Origin: Paenibacillus barcinonensis
Lineage (GTDB): Bacteria > Bacillota > Bacilli > Paenibacillales > Paenibacillaceae
Assembly: GCF_003217495.1 (NCBI RefSeq)
Contig: NZ_QJSW01000006.1
Location: forward strand, 224,883 to 288,882
Length of the DNA stretch: 64,000 nt
Reading direction: 5' to 3'
Shown: in pieces, positions 28,085 through 37,400 of the stretch
How positions within the stretch are numbered: the first letter of the stretch is position 1
Layout of the letters: each line of letters starts with the position of its first letter
Program-made: the position numbers and the translations under genes
The notes under the pieces: model-generated
Seen by the model: the letters and a program-made list of their open reading frames with translations, nothing else
Database searches by the model: none
Told to the model about the DNA's origin: nothing

Positions 28085-29134
28085 TTAATATTTAATCATA
28101 TATAGCGTGATCTCCTCACGGTTATGAAACAGCTGCTTCGAACGCTGAATCTGCATACGTGAACGCTCAAACGTATCTATTACTTCCTTGATCAGTGCGA
28201 GCGGCTTCTTATGCAGCAGCTTTACCGTTACAACAGCGGTTCCACCCGATTGCAAGCTGTATAACAAATCGGATACGAGCCTGCTCATCAGCTTCGGACT
28301 CCAGCTCATATCACATACAAGCAAGTCGAACTCTTCTTCACGGAAGCGAACATCCCCTGCATTTTTTTTCAAAAACGTTAATTTGGGCGAAGCCAGCAGG
28401 GATGCATCCATTTTGGCAGGGTCAACCGCCGTCACTTCAAGCCCTCGCTCCAGCAGGAACGATGTCCACCCGCCTGGCGCTGCTCCGATATCCAGTGCTT
28501 TGTGAAAAGAAGTAAAATCAATGCCAAACGTTTGCTCCGCTTCAAGCAGCTTGAACTTGGCACGGGAAATCTGTCCTTCTTCCTTCTGAAAACGAACAGC
28601 GCCGCCACTCCAGTCAGACAGATTCTGTTCAGGCCGGGAGACACCGGCATATAACATATCATCGGCAGCAAATACCGAAATAACATACTCGGCGTCCCGA
28701 ATAACCCATTCACATCCGAGTTCATCCAGCTTCTCTGTCAGCGTTTGTTTCAAGGAAGCTGCATTTTCGCGCCAGAAAGAAGCTTCTGTTTTACGCGTTT
28801 GCAGGACTACCTGAGCACCAGACAACTCCTTATGATTCAGAATAAAGGCCACCAATTTTTCCAGCGACTCCGTAACATCTTCTGTATTCTCTTGAAATTG
28901 CACAGGCTGAATATGACGCAAAAACGTTGGAGACTCCTGCAGCAGCCTGACCGAAACCTCTTCCTCCGCAGCTGGCAGACCAGCGAGCAAAATCTCACCC
29001 GGTACCAGCACTGTGCTCTTCACTGCTCCAAATGTTCGACGCAGCTCCTCCTGAGCATAAGGTGCAAAGCCATGATTGGCCGTGCATATGAAACGGGAAA
29101 AGTCTCCTTCTCCCCATGACGATTGTGTACTCAA
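28085..29134 (-). CDS. RlmM-like rRNA 2'-O-ribose methyltransferase
   Basis: A 349-residue protein with an N-terminal THUMP-like region and a C-terminal FtsJ-type methyltransferase domain. SAM motif I is DIGAAPGGWTSFLLERG near residue 210. The K-D-K-E catalytic residues are probably in ISRAKFKLLEA, CDMSW, VTVKLLHKK and REEITLYMI. This matches RlmM, which modifies a C in 23S rRNA. The start is TTG with GGAGGGTAACACAAG before it. The first gene upstream on this strand is an ABC ATPase 6 bp away. Confidence 0.8.
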   Translation of the reverse strand: MSTQSSWGEGDFSRFICTANHGFAPYAQEELRRTFGAVKSTVLVPGEILLAGLPAAEEEVSVRLLQESPTFLRHIQPVQFQENTEDVTESLEKLVAFILNHKELSGAQVVLQTRKTEASFWRENAASLKQTLTEKLDELGCEWVIRDAEYVISVFAADDMLYAGVSRPEQNLSDWSGGAVRFQKEEGQISRAKFKLLEAEQTFGIDFTSFHKALDIGAAPGGWTSFLLERGLEVTAVDPAKMDASLLASPKLTFLKKNAGDVRFREEEFDLLVCDMSWSPKLMSRLVSDLLYSLQSGGTAVVTVKLLHKKPLALIKEVIDTFERSRMQIQRSKQLFHNREEITLYMIKY

Positions 29135-29140
29135 CTTGTG

Positions 29141-29920
29141 TTACCCTCCAGAACGTACGCGTATCCACGGCCGGCCTTCATGCCACTGTATATCCACCGG
29201 GATATCATACGTATGCTTAATTGTTTCCTCTGTTAATACCTCATGCTTTGGCCCCGCAGCCGCAATCTGTCCATCACGAATCAGAGCAACATGTGTGAAA
29301 AGAGGTACGATCTCTTCCACATGGTGTGTAACGTATACCACCGTCATATTTCGCTGACGCAAGCGATCAATCTCGATCAGCATCTTCTCGCGTTCATACA
29401 GATCAAGACCTGCACAGGGCTCATCCATAATGAGCAGCTTAGGCTCAGCCATCAACGAACGGGCCAGCATGACTTTTTTGCGCTCTCCCTGAGATAACGT
29501 ACCCAGAGGCTGATTCGCCAATTTGCTAAAACCCATGTCCTCCAGCAGCTGCATAGCCCTGTTCTTCACTTCATCAGGAATCGTCTGATAAAAGCGCAGA
29601 AAGGCATATGCGCCTGTCGCGACAACCTCCCACACCGGATCACGCAGAGTCAGCTTTTCGATCAGCGTTTGGCTGATATAACCAATCTCCTTGCGAACCT
29701 CCCGAACGTCGCATTGTCCGTATACATGACCTAACACTTCAATACGACCTTGACTTGGAAAAAGATACCCGTTCATCATCTCCAGCAGCGTGGTTTTGCC
29801 CGATCCATTGCGGCCCAGAATCACCCAGTGCTCACCTGGTTCGATTCTTAAATGAACGTCATTCAGAATCTGATGATCTTCACGACGGAGCGAAATGTTC
29901 TCCATAGCGACAACACTCAT
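29141..29920 (-). CDS. Lone ABC transporter ATP-binding protein (YlmA-like)
   Basis: A 259-residue single ABC ATPase: Walker A GRNGSGKTTLLEMMNG, Q-loop YISQTL, signature LSQGERKKVMLARSL, Walker B LLIMDEPCAGLDL, switch His in VTHHVEEI. No permease gene is adjacent. Its layout resembles YlmA/ModF-type stand-alone ATPases. The start overlaps the thioredoxin-like gene by 4 bp. Substrate unknown. Confidence 0.8.
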   Translation of the reverse strand: MSVVAMENISLRREDHQILNDVHLRIEPGEHWVILGRNGSGKTTLLEMMNGYLFPSQGRIEVLGHVYGQCDVREVRKEIGYISQTLIEKLTLRDPVWEVVATGAYAFLRFYQTIPDEVKNRAMQLLEDMGFSKLANQPLGTLSQGERKKVMLARSLMAEPKLLIMDEPCAGLDLYEREKMLIEIDRLRQRNMTVVYVTHHVEEIVPLFTHVALIRDGQIAAAGPKHEVLTEETIKHTYDIPVDIQWHEGRPWIRVRSGG

Positions 29921-30234
29921 TTCAGCACCACCTTCCGAATTTCATTCAGCAGATGCTCCACCGAATTCATGCGATACACCATCGAGGGCACATCCACTTC
30001 ACCATCAAACAGCATCAGCGCAGGTACACTGGAAATCTGAAACTGCTGCACGAGTTCAGGAATATCATGAATGTTCATCTCATATAAAATGTTGTCAGGA
30101 AGCATATGCTCTGTGACCTCCAGCATGCGGCGGGCCGCCGCACACGTTCCACACAGCGGAGTATAGATGAAAACAGCCTGGGGCACGCCTTCCCATACAC
30201 CGCGCATTAACAATTTGGATGTGATCGGCTTCAT
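29917..30234 (-). CDS. Thioredoxin-like protein
   Basis: A 105-residue thioredoxin-fold protein with CGTC near residue 28 and the cis-proline block SSVPALMLFDG near residue 68. The active-site CGTC differs from the CGPC of thioredoxin. No signal peptide. It is translationally coupled to both neighbours. It probably reduces disulfides in the cytosol; partner unknown. Confidence 0.82.
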   Translation of the reverse strand: MKPITSKLLMRGVWEGVPQAVFIYTPLCGTCAAARRMLEVTEHMLPDNILYEMNIHDIPELVQQFQISSVPALMLFDGEVDVPSMVYRMNSVEHLLNEIRKVVLK

Positions 30235-30572
30235 AACTTTTCAACCTCTGCAGCTACGCCCAACATCACTTCAACCGTCATTGGACCGTTATGGATAACA
30301 ACGGAATCAGGTTTATTGCAGTAGAGCATCTCATACATCTGACGCTTTCCATACATACTTGAAGTATGTAAATAAATTTGACGTGGATACAGCCCTTCTC
30401 GTACAATCGCTGCAGCCACTTCACCACCGTTCATCGAATCTGGCCCAAGCTCGTAATCCAGCGACAAAATGTCTATATCGCCTTCTCTCAGCAGCATAAG
30501 ACATTCCTCGGCATTGGTTGCCAGAACGAACCCTTTCGGACAAGAACGATAATCATCCAGAAAAACATGCAT
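30231..30572 (-). CDS. Receiver-like protein (cyclic-phosphate-processing receiver family)
   Basis: A 113-residue single-domain protein starting MHVFLDDYRSCPKGF with LSLDYELGP where a phospho-acceptor Asp would be. This LDDxRxxP start and the LDYELG strand match the cREC_REC receiver-like family. No output domain. The ATG follows GGGGAGGTG; a longer in-frame opening has no site and overlaps nfo. It overlaps the thioredoxin-like gene by 4 bp. Function is a family-level guess. Confidence 0.6.
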   Translation of the reverse strand: MHVFLDDYRSCPKGFVLATNAEECLMLLREGDIDILSLDYELGPDSMNGGEVAAAIVREGLYPRQIYLHTSSMYGKRQMYEMLYCNKPDSVVIHNGPMTVEVMLGVAAEVEKL

Positions 30573-30591
30573 CGTCTCGCACCTCCCCAAC

Positions 30592-31440
30592 TTATAACCA
30601 GGAACGCATGATCTGTATATCTTCACGATGCGTTCCGTCTTCTCCCGCTTCTGTCTCCAGTACAACAACCGCTCGATGAATCTCCGGCGATTGCAGCAAC
30701 CTTTGCATGCCTGGATAGCCAATCTGTCCCTGACCAACTCTCGCATGCCTGTCTTTTTTCAAGCCAGAAGCGTATTTGGAATCGTTAAAATGAACAGCCG
30801 CCAGTCCATCCCAGTACCCAAGCTGACTGCCTTTATCCAATAAAGCAGCCTCATCTCCGGGCGTCCACATTCCTGAAGCAAAAGCATGACATGTGTCAAA
30901 GCAAAAAGCAATATGCTCCGGGTATCGGCTTAGCTTGCGAATCTGTATCAACTCTTCCATTGTTGTTCCCATAGGCCCATGATCGCCTGCCTGGTTTTCC
31001 AATAGAATCTTGGCTTCACCCTGCCACTTTTCAAGCACAGTATCCAGACAATGGATCACATTGCGGTACCCTTCCAGCGGGTCACTGGCCTGAAGATGAC
31101 CAAAATGAACAACCGTTCCCACCGAGCCGCAGGCGTCTGAAATTTCAAGATCATTACGTATGGAATTGACTATAGCATGGAAACCCGCCTCTCCACGGGT
31201 CATGCCAAGCGCCGGATTCGTAGGATAAGGTGAATGGGCAATGGAGGCAAGTCCATTAGCTTCACACCAATCCCGGCACTGAGCAGCATCCTTGGGGTCA
31301 AGGCGCTTCGGGCTGAGACTGCGCGGATTTTTCGGAAAATACTGAAAAGCCGTCGCACCCATCTCATATGCCCGTTTGGCTGCCTGTACAAATCCCCCTC
31401 GGGTGCTGACATGTGCCCCGATGCCGGTTTTAGGCCTCAT
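30592..31440 (-). CDS. nfo: Endonuclease IV (AP endonuclease)
   Basis: A 282-residue TIM-barrel zinc nuclease that cuts 5' to abasic sites. GIGAHVSTRGGF at the N-terminus, FPKNPRS, HSPYPTNPAL, VVHFGH, LLENQAG, FCFDTCHAFASG, VHFNDSK, RHARVGQGQIG are the metal-ligand blocks of Nfo. The start overlaps the end of the mutM-like gene by 11 bp, joining two base-excision-repair enzymes in one transcript. Length equals typical Nfo. Confidence 0.95.
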   Translation of the reverse strand: MRPKTGIGAHVSTRGGFVQAAKRAYEMGATAFQYFPKNPRSLSPKRLDPKDAAQCRDWCEANGLASIAHSPYPTNPALGMTRGEAGFHAIVNSIRNDLEISDACGSVGTVVHFGHLQASDPLEGYRNVIHCLDTVLEKWQGEAKILLENQAGDHGPMGTTMEELIQIRKLSRYPEHIAFCFDTCHAFASGMWTPGDEAALLDKGSQLGYWDGLAAVHFNDSKYASGLKKDRHARVGQGQIGYPGMQRLLQSPEIHRAVVVLETEAGEDGTHREDIQIMRSWL

Positions 31441-32251
31441 GCTGACATTTCGGACAGAAAAACGCCTTTTTGCCCGTAATTTCAACACGTTCAATGGTTC
31501 CCCCGCAACGCGGACAAGTCTCGCCTTCTCGGTCATACACCCGGCACTGCTCGTCAAATTTCCCGGTTTTGCTGTCTCCCTGCATCAAAGGCATCTCCAT
31601 ATAACCACCCTCGGAGGCAGCCTCACGAAGTACCGACTGCATCGCATGATACAAACGCTCCGTAAGCTCGGGTGAACTCACAATATGCTGTGTTTTCGAG
31701 CTTGGTCTCAGTCCCGCTGCAAAAGCAATCTCATCCGAATAACAGTTGCCAATGCCCGCAATAATATGCTGATTCACCAGCGTTGTTTTGAGTGTTCCCC
31801 GGCGACCTTTGAGCAGGGAGGCAAAACGCTCCTGATTCATTCGTCGATCCAGCGGCTCTGGACCCAGATCAGCCATGGCTGCTTCCGTTTCTTTTGAGGT
31901 CATCAGATGCAAATAACCGAGGCGCAAACCGATGAAAAATAGAGTATGATCTCCAAATTGAATCTCTACCTGTGTGGAGCGGTCAGGACGCTCATCCTCT
32001 GTGCCCCAGAACAGCATGCCGCCCAGCATCAAGTGCAGCACTAGACGTTTGCCGTTCGCAAGGTGAAAAATCAGATGCTTCGCTCGACGCTCGACAAATA
32101 TTATACAGTTACCCGTCAGTTCATTTACAAACACGTCTGTTGTAGTATTAATCGTTTTCTCACGATTCACAACGACACCCGTAATCAGTTTATCAAGTAT
32201 ATGCTCGGACAGTAACGTCCGGTAATTTTCCATTTCCGGCAACTCTGGCAT
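31430..32251 (-). CDS. mutM: Fpg/Nei-family DNA glycosylase, atypical MutM
   Basis: A 273-residue helix-two-turn-helix glycosylase. MPELPEME gives the catalytic Pro and Glu. RAKHLIF gives the conserved Lys, IAGIGNCYSDEI the helix-turn-helix, and CPRC..CPKC the zinc finger. Several residues differ by eye from standard MutM: the finger Arg is Lys (GKKAFFC), and the void-filling Met/Arg/Phe positions appear as Leu-type residues (HLMLGG, GLRLGYLH). It may prefer a different lesion. It follows the NagD-type gene by 7 bp and overlaps nfo. The start has AAGGAGTAG in front. Confidence 0.85.
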   Translation of the reverse strand: MPELPEMENYRTLLSEHILDKLITGVVVNREKTINTTTDVFVNELTGNCIIFVERRAKHLIFHLANGKRLVLHLMLGGMLFWGTEDERPDRSTQVEIQFGDHTLFFIGLRLGYLHLMTSKETEAAMADLGPEPLDRRMNQERFASLLKGRRGTLKTTLVNQHIIAGIGNCYSDEIAFAAGLRPSSKTQHIVSSPELTERLYHAMQSVLREAASEGGYMEMPLMQGDSKTGKFDEQCRVYDREGETCPRCGGTIERVEITGKKAFFCPKCQHEA

Positions 32252-32258
32252 TCTTTAT

Positions 32259-33068
32259 CTACTCCTTCTTGGAAGCTGGGTCTGCCTGTTCGGTCAGCCA
32301 TGCAATCAGTGTATGCAAATCTTCAAAAACATGATCGGGACGCGCCTTGGCCGCATGAATATGGCCATCCATATTTTCACGTGTTGTCACACCCGTCAGC
32401 ACAAGCAGTGTCTCACAGCCTGCCGCTACACCTGCAGCAATATCCGTACGCATATTGTCACCAATGACAGCTGTTTCGTCAGCCTTCAGATTAAGACGAC
32501 GAATGGCCGATCTCATAATGATACTTGAAGGTTTGCCGATAACGGTGGGTTGTACACCTGTTGCCGCCTCGATGGCTGCCCCAATCGTACCTGCACCTGG
32601 TGTTAGACCGTCATCAGCCGGAAGCTGCAAATCGGGATTGGTCATAATAAACTTAGCTCCTCCATTGATCCAGCGAAGAGCCTGCGTTAGTTTTTGATAG
32701 GTAAACTCACGATCAATCCCCTGAATCACATAATCCGGGTTATCCTCTGTCAAGATTAAACCCGCTTCCTCAATTGCCTGAATAAGTCCAATCTCACCAA
32801 TACACGCTACCTTCGCCCCTGGAGATTCTGCTGCAACATATTCAGCTGCGGCCACCGCAGAAGTACACACCTGAGAAGCATCAGCGGTAATGCCCATCCC
32901 ATTGAGATGATCAGCTACACCTTGAGGTGTGCGCGAGGAATTGTTAGTCACAAACAAATAAGGCACGCCTTGCTCCTGCAGTGTATGAATGAGTTGATCA
33001 GCTCCATCAATTCGATGTCTGCCATGATACAATGTGCCATCCAGATCGATCAAATAAGCCTTGATCAT
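32259..33068 (-). CDS. HAD-family sugar/nucleotide phosphatase (NagD/YutF-like)
   Basis: A 269-residue HAD phosphatase of the NagD type: motif I LIDLDGTLYHG, motif II FVTNNSSRTP, motif III near IGKPS, motif IV VIGDNMRTDIAAG. The cap lies between motifs II and III, as in class IIA. It hydrolyses small phosphomonoesters; exact substrate unknown. It is first in a likely operon with mutM and nfo. Confidence 0.88.
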   Translation of the reverse strand: MIKAYLIDLDGTLYHGRHRIDGADQLIHTLQEQGVPYLFVTNNSSRTPQGVADHLNGMGITADASQVCTSAVAAAEYVAAESPGAKVACIGEIGLIQAIEEAGLILTEDNPDYVIQGIDREFTYQKLTQALRWINGGAKFIMTNPDLQLPADDGLTPGAGTIGAAIEAATGVQPTVIGKPSSIIMRSAIRRLNLKADETAVIGDNMRTDIAAGVAAGCETLLVLTGVTTRENMDGHIHAAKARPDHVFEDLHTLIAWLTEQADPASKKE

Positions 33069-33307
33069 ACAAGCACTTCCTTTCTTTATTCCGTTAACAG
33101 TTCATGCCATTAACAATACAGAAGCATGAAAGCAAACCTATAACCTATGTATTCAGGCATGCAAAATTGATCTTGTTAACAGCGACACGCAATGAGTCGA
33201 ACCAAATCGAACACAGACGTTTTCTCGCGCGCGCCTGCTGTACAAGCTTGTCATTTCCTGCGCTTTCCCGGAAAATAATTCAGATCATTTCCCTGTTCAT
33301 ATTGCCC

Positions 33308-33336
33308 ATCCTACACGCTTTTTGACCAGATTGCAA
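33308..33336 (-). promoter_or_regulatory. Candidate promoter for the NagD-mutM-nfo operon
   Basis: On the minus strand TTGCAA, 17-bp spacer, TAGGAT, directly after the rnz terminator. A moderate match on both boxes. Confidence 0.4.
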
Positions 33337-33338
33337 AA

Positions 33339-33369
33339 GGGACCTCGGGAACAATTCTCCCTCAGTCCC
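33339..33369 (-). terminator. Terminator after rnz
   Basis: On the minus strand GGGAC-TGA-GGGA / TCCC-GAG-GTCCC with a 3x3 internal loop, followed by TTTT. Confidence 0.65.
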
Positions 33370-33461
33370 GTCTCATTCGCCGGTTCTTGAAATCGTGCAT
33401 TTGGTGCATCATCACCTGCGGTTTAGATCCCCATATGAGCTATGCCTGTATGTCAAGACCC

Positions 33462-34412
33462 TCAGTCCGAAAGTGATGCGCTCTGCTCACGATGAATAAC
33501 GGGAATAAGCTGATGCTCATCAGCAAGCCTTGTGTTCGGGAAAATGGACTGTGCCTCTTCCAGAAGCGGCTGAAGCTGCTCCTCATCTTTATATCGTGAG
33601 CTGAAATGAGTCAATATAAGCTGACCCACATTAGCCGCTCGCGCCGCTTCCGCCGCTTCTGTGGACGTACTATGATAGTACTCATGAGCGGTAGCGGCAA
33701 GATCATGCATAAATGTTGCTTCATGAACGAGCACATCAGCATCTTGCGCCAAGGGTTGAACGTTACTGCACGGGCGTGTGTCGCCCAATATGGTGATAAC
33801 CATGCCTCGTTTGGGTGCTCCCAGCACATCCTCGGGACGTAAGGTCTGTCCGCTATCCAGTGAGATCGTTTCTCCCCGCTTTAATCTTCCAAACAAGGGG
33901 CCTGGCTTCAGACCGTATGCTGTCAGCTTCGCAGGATCAAGACTGCCAGGACGATCCTTCTCTGTCACGCGGTACCCGTAACTGTCAATCCGGTGCTCAA
34001 GCAAGGCAGCTTCCACAACAAAGCTGTCATCTTCAAAGACAACTCCGCCTGTATGCTCCACAATGTTCAGATCATAGTTTAGTCGAGACTGACTAAGCTC
34101 CATCGTTGTGATAATCATGCGTTCTGTGCCTGGCGGTCCATATACCGTGAGTGGGGTGGTTCCGCCCTGATATGCTCTGCTGGAGAGCAGTCCTGGCAAT
34201 CCAAACACATGATCACCATGCAGATGAGTGATAAAGATCTTTTCCAATTTACTTAATTTAAGCGGTGAACTTAAAATCTGATGCTGCGTCCCTTCTCCGC
34301 AATCGAACAGCCACAAAGCTCTGCGTTCATCCAACATACGAAGTCCAATAGACGTTACATTCCGTTGCAGCGTAGGTACACCAGCATTCGTTCCCAGGAA
34401 ATATAGTTCCAT
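33462..34412 (-). CDS. rnz: Ribonuclease Z
   Basis: A 316-residue metallo-beta-lactamase-fold tRNA 3'-processing endonuclease. ELYFLGTNAGVPT at the N-terminus, zinc motif THLHGDHVFGLPGLL, ILGDTRPC, HEATF and LTHFSSRY are all present. It matures the 3' ends of tRNA precursors. ATG 34412 follows AGAGGTG; a GTG 4 codons upstream falls inside that site. It lies after the metH terminator. Confidence 0.94.
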   Translation of the reverse strand: MELYFLGTNAGVPTLQRNVTSIGLRMLDERRALWLFDCGEGTQHQILSSPLKLSKLEKIFITHLHGDHVFGLPGLLSSRAYQGGTTPLTVYGPPGTERMIITTMELSQSRLNYDLNIVEHTGGVVFEDDSFVVEAALLEHRIDSYGYRVTEKDRPGSLDPAKLTAYGLKPGPLFGRLKRGETISLDSGQTLRPEDVLGAPKRGMVITILGDTRPCSNVQPLAQDADVLVHEATFMHDLAATAHEYYHSTSTEAAEAARAANVGQLILTHFSSRYKDEEQLQPLLEEAQSIFPNTRLADEHQLIPVIHREQSASLSD

Positions 34413-34441
34413 TCTGGATCGCACCTCTTTCTGTTGCCAGC

Positions 34442-34465
34442 AAAAAACCTCCGACCATGCGGAGG
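34442..34465 (-). terminator. Terminator after metH
   Basis: On the minus strand CCTCCG, 6-base loop, CGGAGG, then TTTTTT. Confidence 0.9.
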
Positions 34466-34487
34466 GCTTGCTTGACTACTTACGATT

Positions 34488-37400
34488 TTATGCTTTTTCA
34501 ACGTTAAAATATTTGGCCTGCGGATGGCTGAACACCATCGCAGACACCGATGCTTCCGGTTCCATCATGAAACCTTCCGTCAATTCTACACCAATATCCT
34601 CAGGCTGCATCAGCTTGAAAAGCGGACCCTGATCCTCCAGGTCCGGGCACGCCGGATAACCGAAGGAAACCCGAATTCCCTGATAACGCGCACCATGACG
34701 CTGCTTCATTGTCATTTCGGCCGGGTCCGGGAAGCCCCAGATATCCCTCATCATATGATGCACGCGTTCTGCCAAGCCTTCCGCTACTTCGAGCGCTACA
34801 GATTGCAATGCGTGTGAGCGAAGATAGTCCCCTTGATCCTTCCAGGCTGTGGAAAGCTCGCGCACGCCATGTCCCGCAGTAACGACAAGGAAACCAACAT
34901 AATCCATTTCACCGGATTCAACAGGCTTCAGGAAGTCAGACAAACACAGGAACGGCTCTACCTTTTGCCGCGGGAACGTAAAGGTATGCAGGATATTGCT
35001 TGTATCTTGCGGATCATAAATGATGATGCTATTGCCGCTCGACTGCGCCGGGAAGAAACGATACATCGCATGCGCCTGAATAATTCCATCTCTAACCGCT
35101 TCCTGCATGATGCCATCCACGACCGCTTTAAGGTCAGTGGCCTTGGGATCACCAGAAGCTAAAAGTTGCTCAACCGAGCCGCGCAGCCCCAGATGATGTC
35201 CCAGCAGCATTTGCATGTTCACATAAGGAAGAATATGAGACAACGGATAATTGCGCAGTGTATGGCGTTCGAGATCAGGCGGCACAAGCACCGGATGATC
35301 GGCCGAGATCTCTGAGCGCTCCACCCGAGTAAGCTCAGGCAGCGCCTGAACTTCACCTGCGCTAGAAGCATCGGCTTCTTTTTCTGCATCCATCTCGGCC
35401 TGCATCGCTTCGCGCGTAACAGGATTCATCAGCTTATTCGCCAGATCGAGACCATCCATTGCATCCTTCGCGTACACAACCATACCGTTGTATTCAGGAC
35501 GAATGCGGTTTTTCGTAAATTTGCGTGTTAAAGCCGCTCCGCCTACCATAATAGGCACATCAATGCCAGCTGTGCGCAAATCCTGAGCGGTGAGTATCAT
35601 CTGTTGAGCCGATTTAACAAGCAGCCCTGACAAGCCGATGGCATCCACCTTCTCTTCCCGATAAGCCTCGATAATACGCTCTGGTGGTACTTTTATACCC
35701 AAATTAATGATCCGGTAACCGTTGTTGGACAAGATGATCTCCACCAGGTTTTTGCCGATGTCGTGTACGTCCCCTTTAACGGTAGCCAGAATGATCTTTC
35801 CTTTGACGGAAGTTTCATTTTTCTCCATAAACTGCTCCAGATACGCTACGGAAGCCTTCATTACTTCTGCACTCTGAAGCACCTCTGCTACAATTAACTC
35901 ATTGTTGTTGAACAGACGACCGACTTCCTCCATCCCCCGCATCAATGGACCATTGATTACTTCGAGCGCGGAATATTTGGTAAGAGCCTGCTCCAGATCG
36001 GGCAGCAACCCTTCCTTGCTGCCTTCCACCACATAGGATGCAAGCCGTTCTTCCAGTGAAAGATTAGATATTTTCTCTTTTTTCTCCACCTTTTTGTTGC
36101 GGAATGCCGCTACGAATGCGGCAAGTGTATCATCGTTTGTGTTATATAAAAGCTCTTCCGAGAGTCTGCGCTCTTCCTCTGGAATGGATGCATAACGCTC
36201 CAGCTTTTCGGTATTTACGATAGCATAGTCCAGTCCGGCCTTGGTACATTCGTACAGGAATACGGAATTCAACACCTCGCGACCCGCTTCGGGCAGACCA
36301 AAGGAGATGTTACTGATTCCGAGAATCGTGTGGCACTCCGGCATGGCTTCCTTAATAATCCGAATGCCTTCAATGGTTTCCTTGGCAGAGCCGATGTACT
36401 GTTCGTCTCCTGTTCCTACCGGGAATACCAGCGTATCAAAAATAATATCCTCCGGCTTCAAGCCATATTTGTTTACCAGCAGGTCATATGAACGCTTCGC
36501 CACGTCCAGCTTGTCCTCACGGCTAATCGCCTGACCACGCTCGTCAATGGTTCCGACAACTACAGCACCGCCATATTTGTGCAGCAACGGGGTTACCAGT
36601 TCGAATTTTTCTTCCCCATCCTCAAGGTTAATGGAGTTAATAATCGCCTTCCCTTGAGAATATTGAAGAGCTGTATCAATAACAGCCGCATCTGTGGTAT
36701 CTATCATGAGCGGCACCTTGACCTTTTTGACAACAAGTTCAAGGAACTTGATCATATCCTCTGTTTCCTCACGGTCAGGGTCCTGCACGCAGACGTCAAC
36801 GATGTGTGCTCCATTTTTCACCTGAGCCCTGGCGATCTCTGAAGCTTCCTCATACTTGCCTTCGACAATCAACCGTTTGAACTTACGTGAGCCCAGAACA
36901 TTCGTACGTTCACCAACCATATAAGGACGATTGTCCTGCTCAACATACACCGGGTCGATCCCGGACAGTGCTGGCGGATGTGTTCCGTTCAATTCTCTTG
37001 GGGGGTACTTCGCAAGCATGTCACGCATGGCTCGAATATGTGCCGGCGTTGTTCCACAGCAGCCTCCTGCAATGTTCAGCCAGCCTTGCTCTGCAAAAGC
37101 GCCGATCTTCTGCGCCAGCGAATCTGGCGATTCGTGATAATTCCCATTTTCATCAGGAAGACCTGCGTTGGGATAACAGCTCACAGCTACAGATGCCATA
37201 CCAGACAGGGAACGAATATGGTCACGCATGAATTCCGGCCCAGTTGCACAGTTTAGACCCACCGAAATCGGGTTAAGGTGTTCTAGGGATATATAAAAGG
37301 ATTCAATGTTCTGACCGGCCAGAGTCGTGCCCATCGGTTCAATCGTTCCCGAGATCATCAGAGGCAGCTTGATGCCACTTTGATCGAAAGCTTGCTGAAT

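Larger units (their letters stand above)
33069..33461. other. Intergenic region between rnz and the NagD-type gene
   Basis: No open gene was found. It holds the rnz terminator (33339-33369) and, on the same strand, a promoter match (33308-33336) for the downstream phosphatase/mutM/nfo operon. The 240 bases between that promoter and the first start codon show no structure I recognise. Confidence 0.6.
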
